From positions 1 through 31,387 of the forward strand of contig CABSMV010000003.1 of assembly GCA_902478935.1 (NCBI GenBank): a DNA stretch of 31,387 nucleotides, given 5' to 3'. The DNA is from an uncultured Collinsella sp. (GTDB lineage Bacteria > Actinomycetota > Coriobacteriia > Coriobacteriales > Coriobacteriaceae). Each line of letters starts with the position of its first letter. The first letter of the stretch is position 1. Of the stretch, positions 6,516-14,357 are shown in pieces. The position numbers were made by a program, and so were the translations under genes. The notes under the pieces were generated by a model. It made no database searches. It saw nothing but the letters and a program-made list of their open reading frames with translations, and was not told the origin of the DNA.

Positions 6516-8345
6516 GTGCGCAATCTCAAAATACTGTTTTCCTATCTAGGGACATACCGTCGCGATGCCATCCTCGGCGTGTTCTTTGTGTCGGTCGAGA
6601 CGGTGCTCGAGCTGTTTATCCCGGTCATCATGGCCAACATCATCGATGTGGGCGTGCCTGCGGGTGATATCAACTACATGCTGCTGCAGGGGTCGTACAT
6701 GTTGGTGTGCGCTGCGCTTTCGCTGGTACTGGGCTTGGGTTATGCACACACGTCCGCCCGCGTTGCCTCGGGCCTAGGCGCTAACCTGCGCGAGGCTGAG
6801 TACAAAAAGATTCAGACGCTCGCTTTTGGTAACCTGGACAACTACGACGCCAGCTCGCTCGTCACCCGCATGACCACGGACATCACCGTTATCCAAAATG
6901 CTGTGGGCAACGGCTTTCGCCCTATGGTGCGCGGCCCGGTGACGCTTATCGTCGGCCTTATCTACGCGCTGATGCTGTCGCGCCCGCTCGCCAACGTCTT
7001 TGCGATCATCTTGCCCGTGCTGGCAATCGTACTGGGCGTCATCACCTATCGCGTCAGTCCGCTCTACCGCCAACTCCAGACCTCGATGGACCACCTCAAC
7101 GGCGTGGTACAGGAAGACCTCACCGCCGTGCGTGCCGTCAAGGCCTACGTTCGTACCGAGCACGAGGAGGCCAAGTTCGACACCGTCAATACCGAGCTCG
7201 CCGGCACTGCGACGAAGACCTTTGGCAACGCGGTGCTCAACCTGCCGGTGTTTCAGCTGTCGATGTACGTGGCTGCGCTCTCCATCCTGTGGATTGGCGG
7301 CCACATGATTCTCGCCGGCAAGCTGGGCGTGGGCTCGCTCACGGGCTTTATGAGCTACGTGCTGCTGATCATGAACTCGCTTATGATGATTTCCAACGTG
7401 TTTTTGCTGCTCACGCGCGCTCTCACGAGTGTGGGCCGTATCGCAGAGGTGCTCGATGAGGAGCCCTTTATCGCCAACCCTGCGGGAGACCTCGCGACTG
7501 CGGCGCCAGCGGACGGCAGTATCGAGTTTCGCGACGTTTCCTTTAAATACCGCGCGGATGCAGCCGAGGATGTGCTCGAGCATATCGACCTTCGCATCGA
7601 GAGCGGCTCGACGGTGGGCATCCTCGGCGGCACGGGCTCGGGCAAGAGCTCACTTGTGCAGCTGATTGCGCGCCTGTACGACGCTACCGAGGGCGCCGTG
7701 CTTGTGGGCGGACGTGACGTGCGTGACTACGACCTCGCGACCCTACGCGACGCCGTGGGCATTGTGCTGCAAAAGAACGTGCTGTTTACGGGCACCGTGC
7801 GCGAGAATCTGCAGTGGGGCAATCCGCAGGCGTCGGACGATGAGCTCCTCGCGGCTTGCCGCGCGGCGTGCGTGGACGAGTTCCTTGATCGCATCGGCGG
7901 GCTGGACGGCGAGTTGGGCCAAGGCGGCGCCGGTGTCTCGGGTGGCCAGAAGCAACGCCTGTGCATCGCGCGTACGCTGCTCAAGCATCCGCGCGTGCTC
8001 ATTTTTGACGACTCCACCAGCGCGGTCGATATGGCGACCGACGCTAAGATTCGCGAGCACATCGCCCGGATTTCCGATACGACCGTGCTCATCATCGCCC
8101 AGCGCATCGCGAGCGTCATGGATGCCGATCGCATTGTGGTGTTGGACGACGGTCGTGTCCACGGCGTGGGTACGCACGAGGAACTGCTGGCGGGAGACAA
8201 CATCTACCAGGAGATTTACGCCTCGCAGATGGAGTTTGCGAGGAACGCGGACGCCGGCGACGGCAGCGACGATGGTTGCGCGAATGATCCGTTTTCCTTC
8301 GTCGCATGCGGATCGCCCTTGGAAGGGGGTGAGCGTCATGCCTAA
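6516..8345 (+). CDS. Heterodimeric ABC exporter, subunit with degenerate ATP site
   Basis: Half-transporter of 609 residues: six membrane helices (about 15-310) followed by an ATPase domain. Walker A is GGTGSGKS (371-378), the signature VSGGQ (474-478) and Walker B LIFDD. The catalytic glutamate is replaced by Asp499 and the switch histidine by Gln529 (IIAQRIAS). This Asp/Gln combination is known from the degenerate-site subunit of heterodimeric exporters such as TM287/288. The next gene supplies the canonical site, so the two form one asymmetric exporter, probably of drugs or lipid-like compounds. The GTG start at 6516 follows GGGGG at a normal distance and gives the expected MRNLKILFSYL start. 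The tail after the ATPase (Gly/Asp-rich, then GGERHA) overlaps the start of the partner gene by 8 bases. Confidence 0.95.
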   Translation: MRNLKILFSYLGTYRRDAILGVFFVSVETVLELFIPVIMANIIDVGVPAGDINYMLLQGSYMLVCAALSLVLGLGYAHTSARVASGLGANLREAEYKKIQTLAFGNLDNYDASSLVTRMTTDITVIQNAVGNGFRPMVRGPVTLIVGLIYALMLSRPLANVFAIILPVLAIVLGVITYRVSPLYRQLQTSMDHLNGVVQEDLTAVRAVKAYVRTEHEEAKFDTVNTELAGTATKTFGNAVLNLPVFQLSMYVAALSILWIGGHMILAGKLGVGSLTGFMSYVLLIMNSLMMISNVFLLLTRALTSVGRIAEVLDEEPFIANPAGDLATAAPADGSIEFRDVSFKYRADAAEDVLEHIDLRIESGSTVGILGGTGSGKSSLVQLIARLYDATEGAVLVGGRDVRDYDLATLRDAVGIVLQKNVLFTGTVRENLQWGNPQASDDELLAACRAACVDEFLDRIGGLDGELGQGGAGVSGGQKQRLCIARTLLKHPRVLIFDDSTSAVDMATDAKIREHIARISDTTVLIIAQRIASVMDADRIVVLDDGRVHGVGTHEELLAGDNIYQEIYASQMEFARNADAGDGSDDGCANDPFSFVACGSPLEGGERHA

Positions 8346-10236
8346 GACCGCAGCCCAAGCACGCCCGGCCGACCTCAAGCGCACTGTGCGCCGCTTGCTC
8401 TCCTACATGGGGCATGCCAAGTTCTCGTTGCTCGCGGTGGGCGTGCTCGCCTCCGTCGCCGCCATCGCGAGCCTCGCCGGCACCTACATGGTGCGCCCCA
8501 TCGTTAACGGTTTGGCCACGGGCGGGGAGGAACTGCTTGCCAGGCAGGTCATCCTGACGGCGATCATCTACGCCGCGGGCGTGCTCTCGGCCCTGGGCTA
8601 CTCACAGATCATGGTGCGTGCGGCCCAACGCGTGGTGTCCGATATTCGCCGCGACCTGTTCGCGCACATCCAGACGCTGCCGCTCAGTTATTTTGACGGC
8701 ACGCGCTCGGGTGACATCATGAGCTTTTTCACCAATGACGTCGACACCGTCTCCGAGGCGCTCAACAACAGCTTTGCCAACGTGATTCAGGCCGCCATTC
8801 AGGTTGTGGGCACCACGGCCATGCTCATCATCCTTAACTGGCAGCTCACGATCATCACGCTCGTGTGCGATGCGGCCATTGTGCTGTATGCGCGCTACTC
8901 GGGCGCGCGCTCAAAGCGCTTCTTTGCCGCCCAGCAGGCATCGCTTGGCGACCTGGACGGATATATCGAAGAGATGGTCTCGGGCCAAAAGGTCATCAAG
9001 GTCTTTAACCGTGAGGCAGCGAATGTCGCCGGCTTCACCTGCCGCAACGACGAGCTTCGCCGCACCGGCACCGCCGCCGTGAGCTATGCCAACTCCATGG
9101 TGCCCATGACCGTCGTGATTGGCTACGTCAACTATGCCATCGTCGCCGTGGCGGGCGGCATGCTCTGCATCAAGGGGCTCGTCGATGTGGGCGCACTTGC
9201 AAGCTACCTGGTCTTTGTGCGCCAGGCCGCCATGCCCATCAACCAGTTTACGCAGCTCGGCAACTTCTTGCTCAACGCGTTGGCCGGTGCCGAGCGCCTG
9301 TTTGCGGCTATGGACCTTGAGCCCGAGGTGGACGAGGGCTGCGTGGAGCTGGTGCAGACGGGCGATGCCGCGTGGGCGTGGAAAATTCCCGAGGGCCAGG
9401 GCGTGGGCGTCTACGGGCACCTGCATGACGTGGCAGCCGTTGATGAGTCGGGCCGCGCGGTGGCCGCCGACGGCACCGAGCTCACGTGCGGCTTGGTCCC
9501 GCTTGCCGGCGACGTGCGCTTCCATGCCGTGGACTTTTCCTACGTGCCGGGCGCCCGCGTGCTCACGGACCTCAACCTGTTTGCCAAGCCGGGGCAAAAG
9601 ATCGCGTTTGTGGGCTCGACGGGCGCCGGTAAGACGACCATCACCAACCTCATCAACCGCTTCTACGAGGTCGATGACGGCGAGATCACGTACGACGGCA
9701 TCGACGTCAAGCACATTGCCAAGGCCAGCCTGCGCGGGTCGCTCGGCATTGTGCTGCAGGACACGCACCTGTTTAGCGGCACCATTGCGCAGAACATCCG
9801 CTTTGGCAAGCTCGACGCGACCGACGAGGAAGTGCGCGCCGCTGCCGAGGCCGCCTGCGCCGACTCGTTTATCCGCCGCCTGCCGCGGGGCTACGACACA
9901 CCGGTCACGGCCGACGGCGCCAACCTGTCGCAGGGTCAGCGCCAGCTGCTCGCCATCGCGCGCGTGGCCGTCGCCGATCCGCCGGTGCTCATCCTGGACG
10001 AGGCCACGAGTTCCATCGACACGCGTACCGAAAAGCTCATCGAGCGCGGTATGGACCGCATCATGCGCGGTCGCACCACGTTTATGATCGCGCACCGCCT
10101 GTCCACCGTCCGCGACGCCGATGCCATCATGGTCCTCGAACACGGCCGCATCATCGAGCGCGGCACGCACGAAGAGCTGCTCGCCCAGCACGGCGAGTAC
10201 TGGCAGCTGGCGCATGGCTTAAAAGAGCTGGATTAA
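8338..10236 (+). CDS. Heterodimeric ABC exporter, subunit with canonical ATP site
   Basis: Partner half-transporter of 632 residues: six membrane helices, then an ATPase domain with Walker A GSTGAGKT (426-433), signature LSQGQ (530-534, Gln in place of the first Gly as often seen in this subfamily), Walker B LILDE with Asp554 and catalytic Glu555, and switch His586 (IAHRLST). An extra segment of about 60 residues (about 345-400) lies between the membrane and ATPase domains. The ATG at 8338 overlaps the end of the upstream gene and follows AAGGGGG; the frame is open much further upstream, but that part is only the shadow of the first subunit. The overlap implies co-translation, fitting a 1:1 heterodimer. 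A 59-bp palindrome 52 bp after the stop may end the transcript. Confidence 0.95.
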   Translation: MPKTAAQARPADLKRTVRRLLSYMGHAKFSLLAVGVLASVAAIASLAGTYMVRPIVNGLATGGEELLARQVILTAIIYAAGVLSALGYSQIMVRAAQRVVSDIRRDLFAHIQTLPLSYFDGTRSGDIMSFFTNDVDTVSEALNNSFANVIQAAIQVVGTTAMLIILNWQLTIITLVCDAAIVLYARYSGARSKRFFAAQQASLGDLDGYIEEMVSGQKVIKVFNREAANVAGFTCRNDELRRTGTAAVSYANSMVPMTVVIGYVNYAIVAVAGGMLCIKGLVDVGALASYLVFVRQAAMPINQFTQLGNFLLNALAGAERLFAAMDLEPEVDEGCVELVQTGDAAWAWKIPEGQGVGVYGHLHDVAAVDESGRAVAADGTELTCGLVPLAGDVRFHAVDFSYVPGARVLTDLNLFAKPGQKIAFVGSTGAGKTTITNLINRFYEVDDGEITYDGIDVKHIAKASLRGSLGIVLQDTHLFSGTIAQNIRFGKLDATDEEVRAAAEAACADSFIRRLPRGYDTPVTADGANLSQGQRQLLAIARVAVADPPVLILDEATSSIDTRTEKLIERGMDRIMRGRTTFMIAHRLSTVRDADAIMVLEHGRIIERGTHEELLAQHGEYWQLAHGLKELD

Positions 10237-10288
10237 CCCGTTCGAGCACGATGCTTTGACCCCTCCGTGCCCCTCACCTCGCCTCAAA

Positions 10289-10347
10289 CCATCACAACAT
10301 TCGACGTTTTTTGCCAAAATCGGGAAAAGCATCGAATGTTGTGATGG
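10289..10347. repeat. 59-bp palindromic repeat, copy A
   Basis: Starts ccatcacaacattcga and ends tcgaatgttgtgatgg, with partly pairing inner sequence. Flanking aaa/ttt lengthens the stem to 65 bp. It lies between the ABC operon and the nuclease-like gene, in the same orientation as copy B. The T run after it could give terminator function. Confidence 0.9.
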
Positions 10348-10451
10348 TTTTTCTGCCACTCGACCGGGTGGAATCGCTTTCTTGCGCGCGAAGGTGTGCA
10401 GACCCGTGGGCAGGGGAATAAGGTTGGTTATCCGACTCCATTGGAGGGCTC

Positions 10452-11489
10452 ATGGACCTGCCGATCGTCCTGTCCCATAAGACCGCCTGGCTGTACCACA
10501 ACGTGGCGCGCCCGTCCGAGCCGCTCTCGCGGGCAAGCAGCCTATACGATGAGGACTCGCTTGCCAACGAGGCGGAGCCAACTGCGGGCCTGCCCAAATT
10601 GGGACTCGATGCCAAAGGGCTGAGGGCTTCAACGGCCGTCGGGATCGTTGCTGACTATCTGGTTTCGCTTGGTATTCCGCGAGAAGAGCTCGATCATATC
10701 GACACGCTCGTCAACTTCGATTTTGAGCGCTCGACGCCGGCTGGATTTAGGTGCCACGTGTTTGGGGCGCCGGTACCTCCAGGCCATCTTATCGAGGTGG
10801 CGGAGGACCTTCTAGTAGTTGATGAGGTCGTGTGTTTTGTCCAGGCGGGTTCGTGGATGAGCGAGCCCGAGCAGCTGGAATATGGCTACGAAATCTGTGC
10901 CCGATACCATTTGAATCATCTGTCGACAGGCGATTATATCGAGATGGGGCAGAGGTATACCGTTGCCGACTTGATTGCCTATTGCAATGAGAACCGATCT
11001 CGTCAGGGGGCTGTACGCGCGGCCGTCGTGCTCAAGCGCGTGCACGATGGCGCGCGGTCGCCCATGGAGACGGCCACCGCAATCATGGTCGTAGCAAAAC
11101 GTTCCCAGGGAGGGCTGGGATGCGCCAAGATCGAGCTCAACCATCGGGTCGATGTTCCCAACGAGTTCAAGTATCTCGCAAAGGCCGGGTATTTCGAGAT
11201 CGACGTATATGCGCCTGCGAGCGGTACGGGGATTGAATACAACGGTTCGGACCATCTTGATAAACAGCGCAGCGCGTCGGATGCGGAGCGTATGACCGTG
11301 CTGAGCGCGCTGGGCTTTAGGATGATCGTCCTCACCGGGACTCAGTTTGCCCACCAGCTGCAATTGCACCGGGCGATGAACGCCATCGCGCTCGCTATGG
11401 GTCTCAAGTGCGACCGAAGCGAGGTGTTTCAAAAGCGGCAGAACGACCTGCGAGAATTCGTGATTCGACACTGGGGCGGCGGCCTTTAG
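10452..11489 (+). CDS. Unknown protein with restriction-endonuclease-like C-terminal part
   Basis: A 345-residue soluble protein that I do not recognise as a named gene. The last third resembles small PD-(D/E)xK nuclease folds of the DUF559/Vsr style: Asp251 in EIDVYAP, then Glu262-Tyr-Asn264 in GIEYNGSDH, followed by a basic helix (DKQRSASDAERMTVLSALGF) and a hydrophobic strand MIVLTG. The usual lysine after the Glu is Asn here, so catalysis is uncertain. The N-terminal part (LSHKTAWLYH onwards) resembles nothing I can name; it contains several His, Cys and acidic residues. GGAGG precedes the ATG by four bases. The gene stands alone, bracketed at 10289 and 11531 by two same-orientation copies of a 59-bp palindrome, and uses less GC-biased codons than the ABC genes, suggesting an acquired cassette. 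Confidence 0.6.
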   Translation: MDLPIVLSHKTAWLYHNVARPSEPLSRASSLYDEDSLANEAEPTAGLPKLGLDAKGLRASTAVGIVADYLVSLGIPREELDHIDTLVNFDFERSTPAGFRCHVFGAPVPPGHLIEVAEDLLVVDEVVCFVQAGSWMSEPEQLEYGYEICARYHLNHLSTGDYIEMGQRYTVADLIAYCNENRSRQGAVRAAVVLKRVHDGARSPMETATAIMVVAKRSQGGLGCAKIELNHRVDVPNEFKYLAKAGYFEIDVYAPASGTGIEYNGSDHLDKQRSASDAERMTVLSALGFRMIVLTGTQFAHQLQLHRAMNAIALAMGLKCDRSEVFQKRQNDLREFVIRHWGGGL

Positions 11490-11530
11490 GGGCGTCCCGG
11501 TCCTTCTACGGGGTGCTGTGGGCAGGCAAA

Positions 11531-11589
11531 CCATCACAACATTCGACGTTTTTCGCTAAAAACGAGAAAAGCATCGAATGTTGTGATGG
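11531..11589. repeat. 59-bp palindromic repeat, copy B
   Basis: Same 16-base outer arms as copy A and an inner part differing at several positions. It lies 42 bp after the nuclease-like gene. Confidence 0.9.
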
Positions 11590-11722
11590 CCTGTGCTGAG
11601 GATGGGCTTGGAAAGTCCGTTTTGCTCAAAGCGACCTGTCCTGTCGTACGGGTGTCGGCGTGATTCTCTCGTGGGGTATTATGTTTTTTGAAGAATAAAA
11701 CGCCGCGTGAGGGGAGGGCTGC

Positions 11723-12778
11723 GTGGACGGGCACGTGCAACATGACGGCTTTGGCCGCGATATCAACTACCTGCGCATTGCCGTTACCGACAAGTGCAAT
11801 TTCCGCTGCATTTACTGCATGCCGGCCGACGGCGTGGCGCCCCGCGCGCACGACGAGCTGCTCAGCGCTGAGGAAATCGCCCGCTTTGTGCGCCTAGTGG
11901 CGGGAGATGGCATTCGCCGCGTGCGTCTGACGGGTGGCGAGCCGCTGGTCAGCCGCCGCATCATCCCGCTCATCCGCGACATCCGCGCGATTCCGCAGAT
12001 CGAGGACATCTCACTTACCACCAATGGTGCCCTGCTGCCCAAGCTGGCGCTGCAGCTCAAAGATGCCGGGCTTGACCGCGTCAACATTTCGCTCGACACA
12101 CTCGACCCCGAGCTGTTTGGAAAGATCACGCGCCTGGGTCGACTCGAGCAGACCATGGCCGGCGTCGACGCGGCGCTGGCTTGGGGCTTTGAGCCCGTTA
12201 AGGTCAACTGCGTTGTAGTGCGCCGGCTCAACCAGGATGTGGCGGCCCTCGCACGGCTGACCGTCGACCGCCCCATTCATCTGCGATTTATCGAATACAT
12301 GCCCATTGGCGACGAACGTACGAGCTCGCATTGCGCTGTGGACCCGCATGCGCCCGCGCTCAATCCCGAGCTGTGGGACGCGAGCGATACCGTGCCGAGC
12401 GACGAGCTGCGGGCGCGCATCAATGCCGGGGCCGCCGCGGCGGGACTGGGCGAGCTCGAGCCGCTCGACATCAACGACGCTCCTGCCGGCGCGGGCCCTG
12501 CGCGCTATTGGCACTTTCCGGGCGCGGCGGGAACGGTCGGCTTCATTAGCGCCATGTCCAACCATTTTTGTGCGAATTGCAACCGTCTGCGCCTGACGGC
12601 AGACGGCAGCGTACGTCCGTGCCTGTTCAGCGATGCCGAGTATTCGGTGCGTGAGGCGCTGCGCCGTGGTGATGATATGCAGGTACTTTCGATTTGGCGC
12701 GATGCCGTGGCCCACAAACCGCAGGAACACGCGATAATTGAGGGCACGCAACGCTTTATGTCCCAAATCGGAGGATGA
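11723..12778 (+). CDS. moaA: GTP 3',8-cyclase MoaA (molybdenum cofactor biosynthesis)
   Basis: Radical-SAM enzyme that converts GTP to 3',8-cyclo-GTP, the first committed step of molybdopterin synthesis. The 351 residues carry the N-terminal [4Fe-4S]/SAM motif Cys25-x3-Cys29-x2-Cys32 (CNFRCIYC), the TGGEPL motif and the C-terminal cluster ligands Cys283, Cys286 and Cys300 (CANCNRLR then RPCLF). The protein ends in the conserved Gly-Gly tail (SQIGG) needed for activity in this family. The GTG at 11723 is preceded by AGGGGAGG and was preferred; a second GTG four codons later is possible. The next gene, a moaC-mobB fusion, begins four bases after the stop, so the two form an operon. Confidence 0.96.
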   Translation: MDGHVQHDGFGRDINYLRIAVTDKCNFRCIYCMPADGVAPRAHDELLSAEEIARFVRLVAGDGIRRVRLTGGEPLVSRRIIPLIRDIRAIPQIEDISLTTNGALLPKLALQLKDAGLDRVNISLDTLDPELFGKITRLGRLEQTMAGVDAALAWGFEPVKVNCVVVRRLNQDVAALARLTVDRPIHLRFIEYMPIGDERTSSHCAVDPHAPALNPELWDASDTVPSDELRARINAGAAAAGLGELEPLDINDAPAGAGPARYWHFPGAAGTVGFISAMSNHFCANCNRLRLTADGSVRPCLFSDAEYSVREALRRGDDMQVLSIWRDAVAHKPQEHAIIEGTQRFMSQIGG

Positions 12779-12782
12779 TCAT

Positions 12783-14090
12783 ATGGCCAAGAGCAGGTAC
12801 GCCGATGCCACCAAGGCCGCTCGCAGGGCCGCGATGTCTGCCCACAAAGCCACGGCTGCGGCGAATGCTGGTAACGCCGACGCGTCCGCGCAGCCGTCCG
12901 CGAGCGATAACGCCACCGAGCCCGCCCGCGACGCCCGTCGTGACGAGCTGACGCACGTGGACGCCAAGGGCGAGGTACGCATGGTCGACGTGTCCGACAA
13001 GGCCGAGACGCATCGCATTGCCATCGCCGAGGGCACCATCCTCATGCACCCCGAGACGCAGACCATGGTGCTGCAGGACCGCGCCAAAAAGGGCGACGTG
13101 CTTGCCTGTGCGCGCGTGGCGGGCATTATGGCCATCAAACGCACGAGCGACATCATCCCTATGTGCCATCCGTTGCTCATTACCAAGAGCAAGTGCGACA
13201 TTGCGCCCATCGCTCCGGCGGGGACGCCGGCCGAGGACGTGCCCGAGGGCTGGGCGCCGGCGCGCGCGGACGGGCAGGTTGGCTTTCACGTGCTGGTTAC
13301 GGCGGGCGTGACGGGCAAGACGGGTATCGAGATGGAGGCCCTGACCGGCGCGAGCGCCGCGTGCCTAACGATCTACGACATGTGCAAGGCGGTCGATCGT
13401 GGCATGGAGATCGTTGACGTGCGCCTGCTGCACAAGGAGGGCGGCCGCTCGGGCGTGTGGGATCGTGCGGAGCGTCAGGCCGCTGCTGTTGAGGCCGTGG
13501 CCGCTGACGGCGACGCACACGCAAGCGCACCCGTCGCCGTTGCACCCGCAGCTCCGACCCCGGCCGTCCCCGCGATCGCGTTTATCGGCTACCAAAACTC
13601 GGGCAAGACCACGCTCGTCGAGAAGGTCATTGCCGAGCTCACCCGCCGCGGCCTGCGCGTGGGTTCGCTCAAGCATCATGGGCATCACGGCTTTGATATC
13701 GATGTGCCCGCTAAGGACACCTGGCGCCATCACCAGGCCGGATCCAAGCACGTGGGCCTCATCTGCGCCACGCGCTGGGCGGAGTACGCCGACACGCGCG
13801 AGGAGGACGAGATGCCCGCGCGCGAGCTGCTGTCGCGCTACAACGATGTCGACGTGGTGATCATCGAGGGCTACAAGACCGAGGGCTTCGACAACATCGT
13901 GGTTGCGCGCTCCGGTGTCGACCGTCTGCGCGGCAAGAGCTCGCTCGACCTGGTCGACGGTCACACGCTGGCCCTTGCCTGCAACGAGGCCCTGGCACGC
14001 CAGGCATTCGATGCCGGCTTTGCGACCCGAGCCATCAACATCAACGACGCCCGAGCCATCTGCGATCTCATCCAAGATTATCTGGCCTAA
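12783..14090 (+). CDS. MoaC-MobB fusion protein (molybdenum cofactor biosynthesis)
   Basis: Two enzymes in one 435-residue chain. An Ala-rich N-terminal lead-in (1-55) is followed by a MoaC domain (about 60-230), which with MoaA makes cyclic pyranopterin monophosphate; it shows MCHPL (127-131), the MEALTGAS/TIYDMCKA block and the GGRSGVW end. After an Ala/Pro linker (about 235-262) comes a MobB domain, a GTP-binding protein of guanine-dinucleotide cofactor formation, with P-loop GYQNSGKTT (269-277), KHHGHH and IEGYKTEG. The ATG at 12783 follows GGAGG by eight bases; an upstream in-frame start inside moaA is unlikely. Fusion of an early and a late pathway step is unusual. The other moa, moe and mob genes must be elsewhere. 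Confidence 0.93.
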   Translation: MAKSRYADATKAARRAAMSAHKATAAANAGNADASAQPSASDNATEPARDARRDELTHVDAKGEVRMVDVSDKAETHRIAIAEGTILMHPETQTMVLQDRAKKGDVLACARVAGIMAIKRTSDIIPMCHPLLITKSKCDIAPIAPAGTPAEDVPEGWAPARADGQVGFHVLVTAGVTGKTGIEMEALTGASAACLTIYDMCKAVDRGMEIVDVRLLHKEGGRSGVWDRAERQAAAVEAVAADGDAHASAPVAVAPAAPTPAVPAIAFIGYQNSGKTTLVEKVIAELTRRGLRVGSLKHHGHHGFDIDVPAKDTWRHHQAGSKHVGLICATRWAEYADTREEDEMPARELLSRYNDVDVVIIEGYKTEGFDNIVVARSGVDRLRGKSSLDLVDGHTLALACNEALARQAFDAGFATRAININDARAICDLIQDYLA

Positions 14091-14128
14091 AACCTGCCAA
14101 AAGGGGACAGGTTTATTTCGGCAGGTTT
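14090..14128. repeat. Hairpin repeat, stem variant with GGGGACAGG core
   Basis: Arms aaacctgcc (14090-14098) and ggcaggttt (14120-14128) around aaaaggggacaggtttatttc. It starts at the moaC-mobB stop codon and is followed by TTA, so it may end that transcript. It shares the core of the ccaccac family, with another stem. Confidence 0.65.
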
Positions 14129-14150
14129 TATCTGGGCAAACGTCATTTTT

Positions 14151-14183
14151 CCACCACAGAGGGGCCAGGCACCTTTGTGGTGG
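14151..14183. repeat. GGGGACAGG-core hairpin repeat, copy 2
   Basis: ccaccacagagg, a gccaggca loop and cctttgtggtgg, followed by TTTTT. Same family as 308-340. Confidence 0.85.
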
Positions 14184-14191
14184 TTTTTGCT

Positions 14192-14228
14192 TTGGTAGAT
14201 GTGTGGGACATGCCTTACAATCTACCAA
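14192..14228 (+). promoter_or_regulatory. Probable MFS gene promoter with overlapping dyad
   Basis: TTGGTA (14192-14197) and TACAAT (14216-14221) are 18 bp apart. A perfect dyad ttggtaga (14192-14199) and tctaccaa (14221-14228) covers the -35 box and the bases just after the -10 box, suggesting a repressor operator. Confidence 0.45.
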
Positions 14229-14253
14229 GTAGTTCATGACGGGCGAAAAACGG

Positions 14254-14346
14254 AGAGAAGGGGCTTGATGCGTCCTTAATGTTTCATGCGGATAGATTGA
14301 TTTGACAGACGGTGGCGAATGCCTGCCGTCCGCATTCGTATGAAAC
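14254..14346 (+). promoter_or_regulatory. Structured leader with tiny ORFs upstream of the MFS gene
   Basis: A good ribosome site (gagaagggg) precedes a three-codon ORF at 14268-14279 (Met-Arg-Pro-stop), which overlaps an eight-codon ORF at 14279-14305 (MFHADRLI). Downstream, gtttcat (14281-14287) can pair with atgaaac (14340-14346), immediately before the AAGGAG of the transporter. Inside, cgaatgc (14316-14322) pairs with gcattcg (14332-14338), while gacgg (14308-14312) pairs with ccgtc (14326-14330); these two inner stems exclude each other. The layout looks like a translation attenuator. Confidence 0.45.
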
Positions 14347-14357
14347 AAGGAGTCTCC

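Noticed and set aside
7666..8337. Long N-terminal extension of the second ABC subunit
   Set aside because: This part is an out-of-frame reading of the first subunit. The ATG at 8338 has a ribosome site and gives the normal N-terminus.
8911..10215. 434-residue minus-strand frame opposite the second ABC subunit
   Set aside because: Antisense shadow; the plus-strand ATPase motifs are complete.
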